Shown piece after piece: positions 45,575-55,466 of a stretch of 64,000 nt of DNA. The stretch lies in contig NZ_AP024850.1 of NCBI RefSeq assembly GCF_024346675.1, positions 2,976,001 to 3,040,000 of the forward strand, written 5' to 3'. The translations under genes were made by a program, and so were the position numbers. Each line of letters opens with the position of its first letter. Positions within the stretch are counted from its first letter, which is position 1. The notes under the pieces are model-generated. The model made no database searches. It saw only the letters and a program-made list of their open reading frames with translations, and was not told the origin of the DNA. This stretch comes from Photobacterium sanguinicancri (GTDB taxonomy: Bacteria > Pseudomonadota > Gammaproteobacteria > Enterobacterales > Vibrionaceae).

Positions 45575-47614
45575 ATGCCAACAGAGCAGCTTACTTATTG
45601 GTTTCCACTGCTAACAGACAATAGTCCGTTTCTTTTTGCCGTTCTCGACAACGAGCATAACTACCTGACCGTGAATAACCGCTACTGTGAGCTCAGTGGT
45701 TATACCCGCGAAGAATTGGTTGGCCGCTGCGACAAAGATATTCTTGGTCACACCTATTACCAAACGCTTCAACCTTATTACGATCGCGCATTTAACGGTG
45801 AGTCGGTTGAAGGTGAAGTCGTCCTTAACGATAACCGCCATGACAGTTCATTGCATTTCAGCCTAACGCCATTACGTGATGATATGGGCAATGTGCAATA
45901 TGTGGTGCTGCACTCAGCAGACACATCTGAACGTCAAGTTCTTGTAAAATCGTTAGAAGAATTAGAACACCAGCTTAATCAACTGCATGAAAATAGCAGT
46001 GATGGCATTTGCATGATTGAAAATAATATCGTGCTGTCGGCTAACCAACGAGCGGCAAAAATACTGGGGTTTGGAACCGCTAAAGACTTACTCGGGGAAG
46101 ACCTTAGTCGCATAGTATTTGATTTTCAAAGCCAGCGGATACTCGGCACACAATTGAACCACCAACCCAATAGCGAAACCCGTCGCTGCTATGTTGGCCC
46201 AGAAGCCATTCAAGATAACACCTTTTTGCTGTCACTTTCTGATATCACCATGCTTGGTTCGCCGGCTAAACTGGTGCTACTACGTACCCAAACGAACACC
46301 CGTTTACCCCAAGGGCAAATAGATCAATTAGTGCAAACTGATGCGCTAACAGGGCTATTCAATCGCCATGGATTTACCCGTAAGTTAGAACACCATATCA
46401 CCGAAAATACCCCACTGGTGATGCTGTATCTTGATGTTGATAATTTCAAAAATATTAATGACTCGTTAGGGCATCATATTGGTGATCGCGTTCTGCAAGA
46501 GATCGCTCAACGTTTATTAAAGCTGCTGCCTGATGATTCGGTGATTGGCCATCTTGGCGGTGATGAGTTCGGCATCTTGCTGTTAAACCCCGAACATGAA
46601 CGTATTGGTGATTTATTGTCGCAGCAAATCATCGCATTGGTGAGTCAGCCGTTTAATCTTCACCACTTTAGCAAACACATTGCCTGTTCTATGGGTATGG
46701 TTACCTACCCAGGTAATGGTAATGATGCCCGTATCTTGCTACAAAACGCTGACACCGCGATGTACGAAGCCAAGAACCGTGGTCGTAACCGCTTAGTCAA
46801 GTTCGATGAAAGCATGAATAAAGAAGCACGGATGCGTTTGTGGCTCGAAATCGAATTACAAAAAGCCTTACAGAAAAATGGCTTAGAAGTATGGTATCAA
46901 CCGAAAGTGAATGCCAAAGACTTCTCCATCGATGGCGCTGAAGCGCTAGTACGTTGGAAACACCCTGTTGAAGGTTACATCAGTCCAGCCCAATTCATTC
47001 CTGTTGCCGAACGGTCAGGGTTAATTGAACAACTTGGCCGTGTCGTGATGCGTGAAGTATTTACCACGGTGCGCGAGTGGAAAAAACAGGGATTATTACA
47101 AGGCCGTGTGGCGATTAACTTATCACCACAGCAATTTGGTAACCCAAATCTGATTTTATTCATCGATAAATTACGTAAAAGCACGGGGATCAATCCCAGT
47201 GATATTACGTTCGAGCTCACTGAAAGCTCAATGATGAACGATGGCGAACATGCGATTCAAATGCTAAAAGCAATCAAGAAACTGGGGTTTGCCCTCTCGA
47301 TTGATGACTTTGGTACAGGCTACTCTTCATTGTCATATTTAGCTCGCTTTCCACTTGATGAACTTAAAGTCGATCGCGCCTTTATCAAAGACATCGAAAC
47401 CATACCCAAGCAAGTTACCCTGATTGAAAATATCATTAATTTGGGTAAATCACTTAACATGAGTGTGGTTGCTGAAGGGGTGGAAACACACCAACAAGCA
47501 ACGCTGCTGTCAAACCTGAATTGCGATTCGATTCAAGGCTTTCACTTTTTCCGCCCGCAACCAAAACATGAGTTGGAAGCTGTTTTAGTGAAAAATAGCC
47601 GTCAGAGTGCATAA
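45575..47614 (+). CDS. rocS: PAS-GGDEF-EAL cyclic-di-GMP enzyme (RocS-like)
   Basis: A 679-residue cytoplasmic protein. PAS-like domains lie at about 10-125 and 135-245. A GGDEF domain (about 255-410) has an intact GGDEF motif (328-332) but no RxxD inhibitory site before it. An EAL domain (about 425-675) has EAL at 456-458, NLSPQQF, ELTESSMM, DDFGTGYSSL (577-586) and VAEGVET, so it should be an active phosphodiesterase. Both domains look catalytically complete. Location beside ubiU matches V. cholerae rocS (VC0653) from memory. Its promoter lies in the same divergent region as ubiT. Confidence 0.9.
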   Translation: MPTEQLTYWFPLLTDNSPFLFAVLDNEHNYLTVNNRYCELSGYTREELVGRCDKDILGHTYYQTLQPYYDRAFNGESVEGEVVLNDNRHDSSLHFSLTPLRDDMGNVQYVVLHSADTSERQVLVKSLEELEHQLNQLHENSSDGICMIENNIVLSANQRAAKILGFGTAKDLLGEDLSRIVFDFQSQRILGTQLNHQPNSETRRCYVGPEAIQDNTFLLSLSDITMLGSPAKLVLLRTQTNTRLPQGQIDQLVQTDALTGLFNRHGFTRKLEHHITENTPLVMLYLDVDNFKNINDSLGHHIGDRVLQEIAQRLLKLLPDDSVIGHLGGDEFGILLLNPEHERIGDLLSQQIIALVSQPFNLHHFSKHIACSMGMVTYPGNGNDARILLQNADTAMYEAKNRGRNRLVKFDESMNKEARMRLWLEIELQKALQKNGLEVWYQPKVNAKDFSIDGAEALVRWKHPVEGYISPAQFIPVAERSGLIEQLGRVVMREVFTTVREWKKQGLLQGRVAINLSPQQFGNPNLILFIDKLRKSTGINPSDITFELTESSMMNDGEHAIQMLKAIKKLGFALSIDDFGTGYSSLSYLARFPLDELKVDRAFIKDIETIPKQVTLIENIINLGKSLNMSVVAEGVETHQQATLLSNLNCDSIQGFHFFRPQPKHELEAVLVKNSRQSA

Positions 47615-47639
47615 TCAACGCGACTATTCACGCAAAAAA

Positions 47640-47653
47640 TTGTCCTAAATCAA
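47640..47653 (+). promoter_or_regulatory. Possible FNR-like site upstream of ubiU
   Basis: TTGTCCTAAATCAA matches TTGAT-N4-ATCAA at 8 of 10 positions, with a perfect right half. It lies 164 bases before ubiU and just after the rocS stop. Weaker than the site at 45419. A hairpin CCTGCCT/AGGCAGG (47660-47686) lies between it and ubiU. Confidence 0.35.
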
Positions 47654-47816
47654 TAAAAACCTGCCTGAAATCAAAACTTAGGCAGGCTAAGCCCCCTAGT
47701 ATTTCGCCTATCAAAATTGAAAACATATATTGAGCAACAACCATTAATACTTTGTGGGTATTTATGGTATGCCTTGATATACCTTCATTCATCAAGCACT
47801 GGTAGATAAATATAAT

Positions 47817-48824
47817 ATGGAGCTGCTTTGCCCCGCTGGTAACCTTCCAGCCTTGAAAACCGCCATCGATAATGGCGCAGATGCGGTCTACATCGGCTTT
47901 AAAGACGATACGAATGCCCGCCACTTTGCTGGTTTGAACTTTACAGGACGTAAATTAGAAAAAGCGGTTGAGTACGTGCGCGATCACGATAAGAAGCTGC
48001 ATGTTGCCTTGAACACATTTGCCCATCCAGACGGTTTTAACCGTTGGACTAAGGCCGTAGACAATGCAGCAGCAATGGGCGTCGATGCACTCATCGTAGC
48101 TGATATCGCGGTACTTGAGTACGCAGCAACCCAATACCCAGATCTTGAATTACACCTTTCAGTGCAAGCATCCGCCACCAATACGGCGGCCATTGATTAC
48201 TACAAAAACAACTTCAATGTGAAGCGTGTGGTTTTACCGCGCGTGCTGTCTATCCATCAGGTGAAGCAACTAGCCCGTAACACTGATATGGATCTAGAAG
48301 TATTTGCCTTTGGTAGCCTCTGTATTATGTCAGAAGGTCGTTGTTACCTGTCATCTTACATGACAGGTGAATCACCAAACACGGTTGGTGCTTGTTCACC
48401 GGCGAAATACGTGCGCTGGCAAGAAACAGCGACTGGCCTAGAATCTCGTCTTAATGACATTCTGATTGATCAGTATGCAGAAGGCGAAAACGCGGGTTAC
48501 CCTACCCTGTGTAAAGGTCGCTTCGATATTAATATCAGTGGTGAAAACCGTCGCTACCATGCACTAGAAGAACCAACCAGCTTGAATACGCTAGAGATTT
48601 TACCTGAGCTATTTAAAGCCAATATTGCCTCAGTAAAAATCGAAGGCCGCCAACGTAGCCCTGCTTACGTTGAGCAAGTAACCAAAACATGGCGTGCAGC
48701 GATTGATCGCTATAAAGCGAACCCTGAAGGTTACAGCGTTGAACCCGCTTGGAATGCATGCTTAGGCAATGTTTCTGAAGGTAAGCAAACCACACTGGGT
48801 GCTTACCACCGTAAATGGCAATAA
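47817..48824 (+). CDS. ubiU: Ubiquinone biosynthesis protein UbiU (U32 family)
   Basis: With UbiV forms the oxygen-independent hydroxylase complex of anaerobic ubiquinone synthesis, using prephenate as oxygen source. The 335-residue U32-family protein keeps the four iron-sulfur cysteines at exactly the E. coli positions: C169, C176, C193 and C232 (LCIMSEGRC, GAC, LCKGR). ATG 47817 directly follows ATAAATATA, with no strong ribosome-binding site seen. ubiV starts 12 bases after its stop. Confidence 0.96.
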   Translation: MELLCPAGNLPALKTAIDNGADAVYIGFKDDTNARHFAGLNFTGRKLEKAVEYVRDHDKKLHVALNTFAHPDGFNRWTKAVDNAAAMGVDALIVADIAVLEYAATQYPDLELHLSVQASATNTAAIDYYKNNFNVKRVVLPRVLSIHQVKQLARNTDMDLEVFAFGSLCIMSEGRCYLSSYMTGESPNTVGACSPAKYVRWQETATGLESRLNDILIDQYAEGENAGYPTLCKGRFDINISGENRRYHALEEPTSLNTLEILPELFKANIASVKIEGRQRSPAYVEQVTKTWRAAIDRYKANPEGYSVEPAWNACLGNVSEGKQTTLGAYHRKWQ

Positions 48825-48836
48825 AGGAGCCAACGA

Positions 48837-49715
48837 ATGAAATACTCTCTTGGCCCATTGCTATACTTTTGGCCGAAAACCGATGTTGAAGCGTTTTATC
48901 AGCAAGCAAAACAGTCAGACAGCGACATCATTTACTTAGGCGAGAGCGTCTGCTCAAAACGCCGAGAAATGAAAGCCGCACACTGGTTTGATATTGCTAA
49001 AGATCTGGCGGATTCAGGCAAGCAAGTGGTGCTATCCACCATGGCATTGCTAGAAGCACCAAGCGAAGTCAACATCATGAAGAAATACGTTGATAACGGT
49101 GACTTCATTATTGAAGCTAACGACGTTTCAGCGGTTCAATTAGCACACCAAAGCAAAGTCCCTTTTGTGGTGGGTGCCGCTGTAAACTGCTATAACGCAC
49201 AGACGTTAAAGCTGTTCTTGAAACAAGGCATGGTACGCTGGTGTATGCCGGTTGAGCTGTCTCGCGAATGGTTGCAAAACGTATTAGTCGATTGCGAGAA
49301 GCTGGGGATTCGCGGGCAATTTGAGACGGAAGTCTTCAGTTACGGTTACCTTCCTTTAGCTTACTCTGCTCGTTGCTTTACCGCTCGCGCGGAAGACAAA
49401 GCAAAAGACGATTGCGAAACCTGCTGTATCAAGTACCCAACGGGTATTCAGGTATACAGCCAAGAAGGCCAAAGTGTGTTTAACCTTAACGGCATTCAAA
49501 CCCAATCAGGTTATTGCTATAACCTGATCAACGACCTTAACAGCATGCATGATATTGTTGATGTCGTGCGCTTAAGTCCGTTAAGCGTTGATACGCTAGA
49601 TCTGGTCGCTGATTTTAAGAATAACGAGCAAGGTCAAACCCGTCATCCCCTAAAAGATGGCCATCACTGTAATGGTTACTGGCACAATGTTGCGGGCTTA
49701 AATATCGAAAGCTAA
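48837..49715 (+). CDS. ubiV: Ubiquinone biosynthesis protein UbiV (U32 family)
   Basis: Partner of UbiU. The 292 residues carry the second 4Fe-4S site, with C39, C180, C193 and a Cys pair at 196-197 (ESVCSK, SARC, DDCETCC), close to the E. coli spacing. GGAGCC lies just upstream of the ATG. It is last in the ubiU-ubiV operon and followed by a strong terminator. Confidence 0.96.
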   Translation: MKYSLGPLLYFWPKTDVEAFYQQAKQSDSDIIYLGESVCSKRREMKAAHWFDIAKDLADSGKQVVLSTMALLEAPSEVNIMKKYVDNGDFIIEANDVSAVQLAHQSKVPFVVGAAVNCYNAQTLKLFLKQGMVRWCMPVELSREWLQNVLVDCEKLGIRGQFETEVFSYGYLPLAYSARCFTARAEDKAKDDCETCCIKYPTGIQVYSQEGQSVFNLNGIQTQSGYCYNLINDLNSMHDIVDVVRLSPLSVDTLDLVADFKNNEQGQTRHPLKDGHHCNGYWHNVAGLNIES

Positions 49716-49767
49716 TGCTTGTTGGCATCACCGTTCAATCGCTAATTTGAACGATATACCACGCATA

Positions 49768-49801
49768 AAAAAAGCCGCGAACGAAAGTCCGCGGCTTTTT
49801 T
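49768..49801 (+). terminator. Terminator after ubiV (bidirectional toward nlpI)
   Basis: AAAAAAGCCGCG (49768-49779) pairs with CGCGGCTTTTTT (49790-49801) across a 10-base loop. It stands 39 bases from the convergent nlpI stop and can also serve nlpI. Confidence 0.9.
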
Positions 49802-49840
49802 GATCTACTTTTCACATTATAACAATAGACTGATCTACTG

Positions 49841-50755
49841 TTACTTATTTTGTACTTTGGCTTGCAATGCTTGTTGCTGTGCTTGGTATTGCGATAACAC
49901 ACGGCCTGTTTCTAATAACGCAAAGCGATGTTCAACAAACTCGTATACGTTCCCCGCTAATGTCAGCTTATACAGCATGAGTGCTGCGGAGTAATTGCCT
50001 TCTTGCTGGTAACGCTTAGCAAGGTAGAAATAGCCTTCGGTTAAGCGTTCTGCTAGCTGATCATTGCTCTCGCTACCGTTAGCGATTTCTTTAAGGTAAT
50101 CACTTTCGCTGATATCACCTAAGTACATACGTACCATCAACCAGCCCCAATCTTGCTTGTCGCTGGCATCATAACGCAATCTTAGTTTATTTAAGGCTTG
50201 CTCTGGGGTGCGCTCTACATCCACCAAGTACAGCCAAATCACACGATAAGGATCGTTAACGTTTTGCTGGTAGTGAACGATTAGGTCTTCATGTGCGAGA
50301 TCTAAACGACCACCATAATACAGGGCAATACCACGGTTACGTTGAGCAAACGGATGTTGAAAGTTAAGCTCTAACGTTGAATCGAATGCTTCATACGCGG
50401 CATCAAAATGTGCACCTTGCGTGAAGTAAACCCCTAAAATGTTAAACACATCAGGCTGGTTTGGACGCATAGACAATGACTGATTAAAATCAAGACGCGC
50501 TAAATCACGTAAACCTAAACTATCGTTCAGTAAACCGCGCTCATAAAACATCTGTGCCAGCGTATCGTTATCTAAATCATCACGCTTCATCAGTTGATCG
50601 ATGCGTGCTAATTGGATCTGCTGTTGAATTGTTGGCTGCAAGGGAATAGCCATTGGTGGGTGAGTCCACATCGTTTTGGTCGATGTTGCACACCCCGTTA
50701 GCATCATTACTACCGCAATGCATGCTAGCTTTAACCTGTTAGCAATCAATACCAT
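49841..50755 (-). CDS. nlpI: Lipoprotein NlpI (TPR adaptor)
   Basis: Outer-membrane lipoprotein that scaffolds peptidoglycan enzymes and proteases. ATG 50755 has CAGGGAGA immediately upstream and yields a lipoprotein signal MVLIANRLKLACIAVVMMLTGC, with the lipobox Cys. The longer frame to 50839 would hide this. The mature part (about 280 residues) has TPR repeats, for example FYERGLLNDSLGLRDLARLDFNQSLSM and VFNILGVYFTQGAHFDAAYEAFDSTLEL. It lies downstream of pnp as in E. coli but after a strong terminator. Confidence 0.95.
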   Translation of the reverse strand: MVLIANRLKLACIAVVMMLTGCATSTKTMWTHPPMAIPLQPTIQQQIQLARIDQLMKRDDLDNDTLAQMFYERGLLNDSLGLRDLARLDFNQSLSMRPNQPDVFNILGVYFTQGAHFDAAYEAFDSTLELNFQHPFAQRNRGIALYYGGRLDLAHEDLIVHYQQNVNDPYRVIWLYLVDVERTPEQALNKLRLRYDASDKQDWGWLMVRMYLGDISESDYLKEIANGSESNDQLAERLTEGYFYLAKRYQQEGNYSAALMLYKLTLAGNVYEFVEHRFALLETGRVLSQYQAQQQALQAKVQNK

Positions 50756-51012
50756 TCTCCCTGGGATAGATGAAGTGATTGAATACATAGCCGAATAACA
50801 TGGCGTTTCGGCTGTCGTTGCTGTGCGTCTAACAACCACATATTCATAATCTAAATTAGCTAAGCAGCTGATCTTAGTTAAGTTGACCGTTATTACAATA
50901 GCCTAAATGCGCTTTTCACAACAGAGATAACGCCAATATAAACCAGTCAACCAAGTATAATACGGATCTGAGCCAGTACTACTCAATCAAAATGTCATAA
51001 ATGACACGCAAT

Positions 51013-51040
51013 AAAAAAGGGGCTAATTAGCCCCTTTTAT
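51013..51040 (-). terminator. Terminator after pnp
   Basis: A 24-base palindrome of AAAAGGGGCTAA and its complement (51015-51038) has only a tight loop, so the folded stem is about 10 bp. It is followed on the minus strand by TTATTGCG. It lies 15 bases after the pnp stop. Confidence 0.85.
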
Positions 51041-51054
51041 CACATGATTAAGAC

Positions 51055-53175
51055 TTAGCCTTGTGGCTGTTCGTCTTGTGCAGGAGCAGCTGGTGCTTCA
51101 ACCGCTTCTTTCATGCTTAGACGGATACGGCCTTGGCGGTCGATTTCAAGTACTTTAACTTGAACTTCTTGACCCATTTCAAGGTGATCTGTCACTTTCT
51201 CTACACGCTCTTGAGCGATTTGAGAAATGTGTACAAGACCTTCTTTCGCGCCAATTACTGATACGAATGCACCGAAATCTACGATACGCATTACTTTACC
51301 AGTGTAGATGCGACCAACTTCAACGTCTGCTGTGATTTCTTCGATGCGACGAATCGCTTCTTTCGCAGCAGTACCTTCAGTTGCAGCAATCTTGATTGTG
51401 CCGTCGTCTTCGATCTCGATCGTTGTACCAGTTTCTTCAGTAAGTGCACGGATAACTGCACCACCTTTACCGATAACGTCTTTGATCTTGTCTGAGTTGA
51501 TCTTCATAGTATGAATACGAGGAGCAAACTGAGAGATGTCATCACGGTGAGAACCAATTGCTTCATCCATTACGCCAAGGATGTGCTTACGCGCACCTTT
51601 AGCTTGGTTAAGAGCAATTTGCATGATCTCTTTAGTGATACCTTCGATCTTGATGTCCATTTGAAGTGCAGTAATACCGTCGTCAGTACCTGCTACTTTA
51701 AAGTCCATGTCACCTAGGTGATCTTCGTCGCCAAGGATGTCAGAAAGAACTACGAAATCATCGCCTTCTTTCACAAGACCCATTGCGATACCCGCAACAG
51801 ATGCTTTGATTGGTACACCAGCATCCATAAGCGCTAGAGAAGTACCACATACAGAAGCCATTGAAGATGAACCGTTAGATTCAGTGATTTCCGATACTAC
51901 ACGTACTGTGTATGGGAATTCTTCAACAGAAGGCATTACTGCAGCAATACCACGCTTAGCCAGTTTACCGTGACCAATTTCACGACGCTTAGGCGAACCA
52001 ACGAAACCAGTTTCACCTACACAGAATGGAGGGAAGTTGTAGTGTAGAAGGAAGTGATCTTTCTTCTCACCCATTAGGCTATCGATGATTTGTGCATCAC
52101 GTTGTGTACCAAGCGTTGCAGTTACAAGCGCTTGAGTTTCACCACGAGTGAACAATGAAGAACCGTGAGTACGTGGAAGTACACCAGTACGTACGTCTAG
52201 CGCACGAACCATGTCTTTTTCACGACCATCGATACGTGGGTTACCCGCGATGATGCGGCTACGTACAACGTTCTTCTCTAAAGATGCAAGCATGTCACGA
52301 ATTTCGCGCTCGTCTAGTGCTTCGTTTTCTGCAAGTAGTGCTTCCACTACGTCAGATTTGATTGCGCCAACTTGCTCGTAACGCGCCATCTTTTCTGTGA
52401 TTTGGTAAGCAGTCGCTAAACGTGCTTCAGCCTTATCAGCAACCTGAGCTTTAAGCTCAGTGTTAACTGCAGGAGCAGTCCAATCCCATGCTGGAGTAGC
52501 AACTTCTGCCGCTAGCTCTTTGATAGCATTGATTACAATTTGTTGTTGGTCGTGACCAAATACAACAGCTTGTAGCATTTGTTCTTCAGATAGACGGTCA
52601 GCTTCTGACTCAACCATCAATACTGCGCCTTCAGTACCCGCAACAACTAGGTCTAGACGGCTTTCCGCTAGCTCAGTGTTGCTTGGGTTTAGTACGAATT
52701 GGTCATTGATGTAACCAACACGTGCAGAACCGATTGGGCCGTTGAACGGAATACCAGAAATAGCTAGTGCCGCAGAAGTACCGATCATCGTTACGATATC
52801 AGGCTGTACATCTGGGTTAATAGAAACAACAGTAGCAATTACTTGCACTTCGTTTTTGAAATTGTCTGGGAATAGCGGACGAATTGGACGGTCAATCAGG
52901 CGAGCAGTTAGTGTTTCGCCTTCAGATGGACGGCCTTCACGCTTGAAGAAACCACCAGGGATTTTACCTGCAGCGTAAGTACGCTCTTGGTAGTTAACAG
53001 TTAGTGGGAAGAAGTCTTGACCTTCAACCGCTGTTTTCTTACCAACAACAGATACCAATACAGAAGTATCATCCATGCTTACCATTACAGCAGCAGTAGC
53101 TTGACGTGCAATTACACCAGTTTCGATAGTAACCGTGTGGTTACCGTACTGGAAAGTCTTTACGATAGGATTCAC
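51055..53175 (-). CDS. pnp: Polynucleotide phosphorylase
   Basis: Phosphorolytic 3-prime to 5-prime exoribonuclease and degradosome partner. The 706 residues contain two RNase PH domains (the second active one includes [14 protein letters not shown] and [13 protein letters not shown]), a KH domain ([27 protein letters not shown]) and a C-terminal S1 domain ([20 protein letters not shown]). Last gene of the rpsO-pnp unit, with a structured leader upstream that probably mediates RNase III autocontrol. Confidence 0.97.
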   Translation of the reverse strand: MNPIVKTFQYGNHTVTIETGVIARQATAAVMVSMDDTSVLVSVVGKKTAVEGQDFFPLTVNYQERTYAAGKIPGGFFKREGRPSEGETLTARLIDRPIRPLFPDNFKNEVQVIATVVSINPDVQPDIVTMIGTSAALAISGIPFNGPIGSARVGYINDQFVLNPSNTELAESRLDLVVAGTEGAVLMVESEADRLSEEQMLQAVVFGHDQQQIVINAIKELAAEVATPAWDWTAPAVNTELKAQVADKAEARLATAYQITEKMARYEQVGAIKSDVVEALLAENEALDEREIRDMLASLEKNVVRSRIIAGNPRIDGREKDMVRALDVRTGVLPRTHGSSLFTRGETQALVTATLGTQRDAQIIDSLMGEKKDHFLLHYNFPPFCVGETGFVGSPKRREIGHGKLAKRGIAAVMPSVEEFPYTVRVVSEITESNGSSSMASVCGTSLALMDAGVPIKASVAGIAMGLVKEGDDFVVLSDILGDEDHLGDMDFKVAGTDDGITALQMDIKIEGITKEIMQIALNQAKGARKHILGVMDEAIGSHRDDISQFAPRIHTMKINSDKIKDVIGKGGAVIRALTEETGTTIEIEDDGTIKIAATEGTAAKEAIRRIEEITADVEVGRIYTGKVMRIVDFGAFVSVIGAKEGLVHISQIAQERVEKVTDHLEMGQEVQVKVLEIDRQGRIRLSMKEAVEAPAAPAQDEQPQG

Positions 53176-53281
53176 GTGAATTTCCTTAATTTATTCCGCT
53201 TTCTATTTTCGTCGGTAAGTATATCCGACATAAATAAAAGCGTCATGTGATGAAACCCACTTTACGATAATTTCACGTATC

Positions 53282-53372
53282 GCGACTAATGACAGTTCTC
53301 TCTAAGTTTGATGCGTATTATCTTGCTCGTGGGCATCGAAAAGAGCTGTTATTAGCCGCGACCTAATGGTCG
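53282..53372 (-). promoter_or_regulatory. pnp leader stem-loop (RNase III target type)
   Basis: Arms GCGACTAATGACAG (53282-53295) and CTGTTATTAGCCGC (53346-53359) pair over about 14 positions with two non-Watson-Crick contacts, and continue inward (AGAG/CTCT, then GATGC/GCATC). This gives a long double-stranded leader as in E. coli, where RNase III cuts it and PNPase represses its own synthesis. A small hairpin CGACC/GGTCG follows at 53359-53372. The rest of the 383-base rpsO-pnp gap shows no ORF. Confidence 0.7.
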
Positions 53373-53514
53373 ACGAAAACGACCGTGTTATTACTGTAAA
53401 GCCAGGGAGTATTTGCTTCTTATGTCTGTTTCACTTAACACATGAAGAAAGAACCAAATGTAAGACAACAAGTCAGTGCTTTCGTTGCAGTGGAAGAAGA
53501 GATAAACAAAGAAA

Positions 53515-53547
53515 CATAAAAAGAAAGGAGCCAATAGGCTCCTTTCT
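53515..53547 (-). terminator. rpsO terminator (likely leaky)
   Basis: AGAAAGGAGCC and GGCTCCTTTCT (53522-53532, 53537-53547) form an 11-bp stem with a 4-base loop, followed by a T-run on the minus strand. E. coli rpsO has the same leaky terminator before pnp. Confidence 0.85.
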
Positions 53548-53558
53548 GATAAGCAATC

Positions 53559-53828
53559 TTAGCGACGTAGGCCTTGACGCTTGATTAGGTCTTGGTAGCG
53601 ATCTAGGCTCTTACCTTTAAGGTAGTCTAGAAGCTTACGACGACGAGAAACCATACGTAGTAGACCGCGACGGCTGTGGTGATCGTGTTTGTGATCAGCA
53701 AAGTGGCCTTGCAGGTGGTTGATTTGCGCTGTTAGAAGAGCAACTTGAACCTCTGGAGAACCAGTGTCGTTTTCACATTGTGCGTATTCAGCAACGATTG
53801 CTGCTTTAGTTTCTGCATTCAGAGACAT
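53559..53828 (-). CDS. rpsO: 30S ribosomal protein S15
   Basis: The 89-residue S15 binds the three-way junction of 16S rRNA h20-h22. Sequence typical: [33 protein letters not shown] through [20 protein letters not shown]. It has its own promoter upstream and the leaky terminator before pnp. Confidence 0.98.
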   Translation of the reverse strand: MSLNAETKAAIVAEYAQCENDTGSPEVQVALLTAQINHLQGHFADHKHDHHSRRGLLRMVSRRRKLLDYLKGKSLDRYQDLIKRQGLRR

Positions 53829-53899
53829 AACTTTATCCTAATACATTAAATTTAAAATTTGTGCAGCCAATCTCTGATTCAGCCGCACCCAAGCCGCGA

Positions 53900-53928
53900 A
53901 TTATACGTGGCACTTTTATCGACTACAA
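53900..53928 (-). promoter_or_regulatory. rpsO promoter
   Basis: A perfect -10 TATAAT (53900-53905) with TTGTAG as -35 (53923-53928) at a 17-base spacing, just downstream of the truB terminator and about 70 bases before the rpsO start. It corresponds in position to the E. coli P1 of rpsO. Confidence 0.7.
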
Positions 53929-53931
53929 GCA

Positions 53932-53963
53932 AAAAGAGCGACTACCGAAGTAATCGCTCTTTT
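53932..53963 (-). terminator. Terminator after truB
   Basis: A 14-bp stem capped by a UUCG tetraloop on the minus strand (CGAA at 53946-53949), with T-runs. It separates truB from the rpsO promoter. Confidence 0.85.
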
Positions 53964-53990
53964 ATCTATCTTAAGGCTGAGTAATAACGC

Positions 53991-54938
53991 TTACTCAACC
54001 TGCTGATTCGCCATGACGCGTTTTGGTGCAAGCATGCCTTCAGCATCGATAACACCGACACCGATAAACTCACGCGCTTCACCAACAGTAATACGAACAA
54101 TCGTACCCTCTGCTGGTACTGTGCCCGCTTGTACTGGATTACCATTTAGAATGTAAACCGCCGAAGCAGGAACAATATTCACTTCAGGTAAATCTTGTAC
54201 TGCGGTATCGGTGGGTAACATCAAAGGATCAAGCAAATCACCAGGTTCAATATCTTGCTCTTTCGCTTGGTCGAGTAGCGCATTTAATTGCTCTAACGTG
54301 ACCACACGTTCCATCGGATACTTCGCAACACCGGTACGACGTAAGTAGGTTACGTGCGCACCACATCCTAACATTTCACCCAAATCATCGGTGATAGTAC
54401 GAATGTAGGTACCTTTCGAACAATGTACTTCCATTTCAACTTCGTGGCCTTCAAAACGCAGTAACTCAATTGAGTAAACTGTGATTTTTCGAGACTCACG
54501 CGGTACTTCTATACCTTCACGCGCATACTCATAAAGTTTGCGGCCTTGGTATTTAAGTGCCGAGTACATTGATGGGATCTGATCTGTTGTACCACGAAAC
54601 TTCGCGATGCAACGCTCAAGCTGACCACGATCAATTTTCACTTCTCGTGTTTGTACCACTTGACCATCAGAATCTGAGGTATCTGTGCGCTCACCCAATT
54701 TAGCGATAACGCGGTAGCGTTTATCTGAATCAAGTAAGAATTGCGAGAACTTGGTCGCTTCACCAAAACAAATCGGCAGCATACCGGTGGCTAATGGATC
54801 TAGCGCCCCGGTATGACCCGCTTTTTGTGCAAAAAAGATACGCTTTACTTTCTGTAGCGCATCATTGGAAGAAATACCCATTGGCTTGTCGAGTAAAATA
54901 ACTCCATCAATAGGACGACCTTTACGACGACGTGCCAT
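53991..54938 (-). CDS. truB: tRNA pseudouridine-55 synthase
   Basis: Makes pseudouridine 55 in the T-loop of tRNAs. The 315 residues have the TruB start [22 protein letters not shown] and the catalytic Asp in [19 protein letters not shown] domain forms the C-terminus. Only 3 bases after rbfA in one operon. Confidence 0.97.
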   Translation of the reverse strand: MARRRKGRPIDGVILLDKPMGISSNDALQKVKRIFFAQKAGHTGALDPLATGMLPICFGEATKFSQFLLDSDKRYRVIAKLGERTDTSDSDGQVVQTREVKIDRGQLERCIAKFRGTTDQIPSMYSALKYQGRKLYEYAREGIEVPRESRKITVYSIELLRFEGHEVEMEVHCSKGTYIRTITDDLGEMLGCGAHVTYLRRTGVAKYPMERVVTLEQLNALLDQAKEQDIEPGDLLDPLMLPTDTAVQDLPEVNIVPASAVYILNGNPVQAGTVPAEGTIVRITVGEAREFIGVGVIDAEGMLAPKRVMANQQVE

Positions 54939-54941
54939 AGA

Positions 54942-55358
54942 TTATTCCTCGCCCTTTTCTACGCTGTTTTCTGAACCAGTTTCGTCGTCAACATGACGCT
55001 CTTCATCATCTCGTACCGCTTGCGATACAAGGTTAGAAATACGCATACCTTCAGTTAGCGACTGGTCATAGATAAACGTCAGTTCTGGCGTTACACGTAG
55101 ACGGATTTGCTTACCAAGTAGTGAACGAATGTATGGTGCCATTTCACGTAGAACTTCAAGGCTGCCTTCTGGTGTTTGTTCACCAATCGTCAGAAAAGTT
55201 ACGTAAATCTTTGCGTAACCCATATCGCGTGACACATCGACACTTGAAATGGTTGTCATACCAATGCGTGGATCTTTTAGTTCACGCTGTAGGATAACCG
55301 CCAGCTCTTTTTGCAGCTGTTGTGCTACACGCTGGGTACGGCTGAATTCTTTTGCCAT
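54942..55358 (-). CDS. rbfA: Ribosome-binding factor A
   Basis: 30S maturation and cold-shock factor acting on the 16S 5-prime end. The 138-residue KH-type protein has [25 protein letters not shown] and YAKIYVTF, with an acidic disordered tail. Between infB and truB as usual, with an intercistronic hairpin before it. Confidence 0.96.
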   Translation of the reverse strand: MAKEFSRTQRVAQQLQKELAVILQRELKDPRIGMTTISSVDVSRDMGYAKIYVTFLTIGEQTPEGSLEVLREMAPYIRSLLGKQIRLRVTPELTFIYDQSLTEGMRISNLVSQAVRDDEERHVDDETGSENSVEKGEE

Positions 55359-55411
55359 TTTACTATCTCTCGTTAAAAGAGGATTCTTAATGAAGAATGC
55401 TCTGTTGAAAG

Positions 55412-55435
55412 AATGGGGAGCCGAAGCTCCCCATT
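55412..55435 (-). terminator. Intercistronic hairpin between infB and rbfA
   Basis: AATGGGGAGC and GCTCCCCATT (55426-55435, 55412-55421) form a 10-bp stem with a UUCG loop on the transcribed strand. CTTTC follows, a weak T-run, so it may only partly terminate or may protect infB mRNA. Confidence 0.6.
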
Positions 55436-55466
55436 GGAATTTATTTAAAAATCAACAACCTGATAA

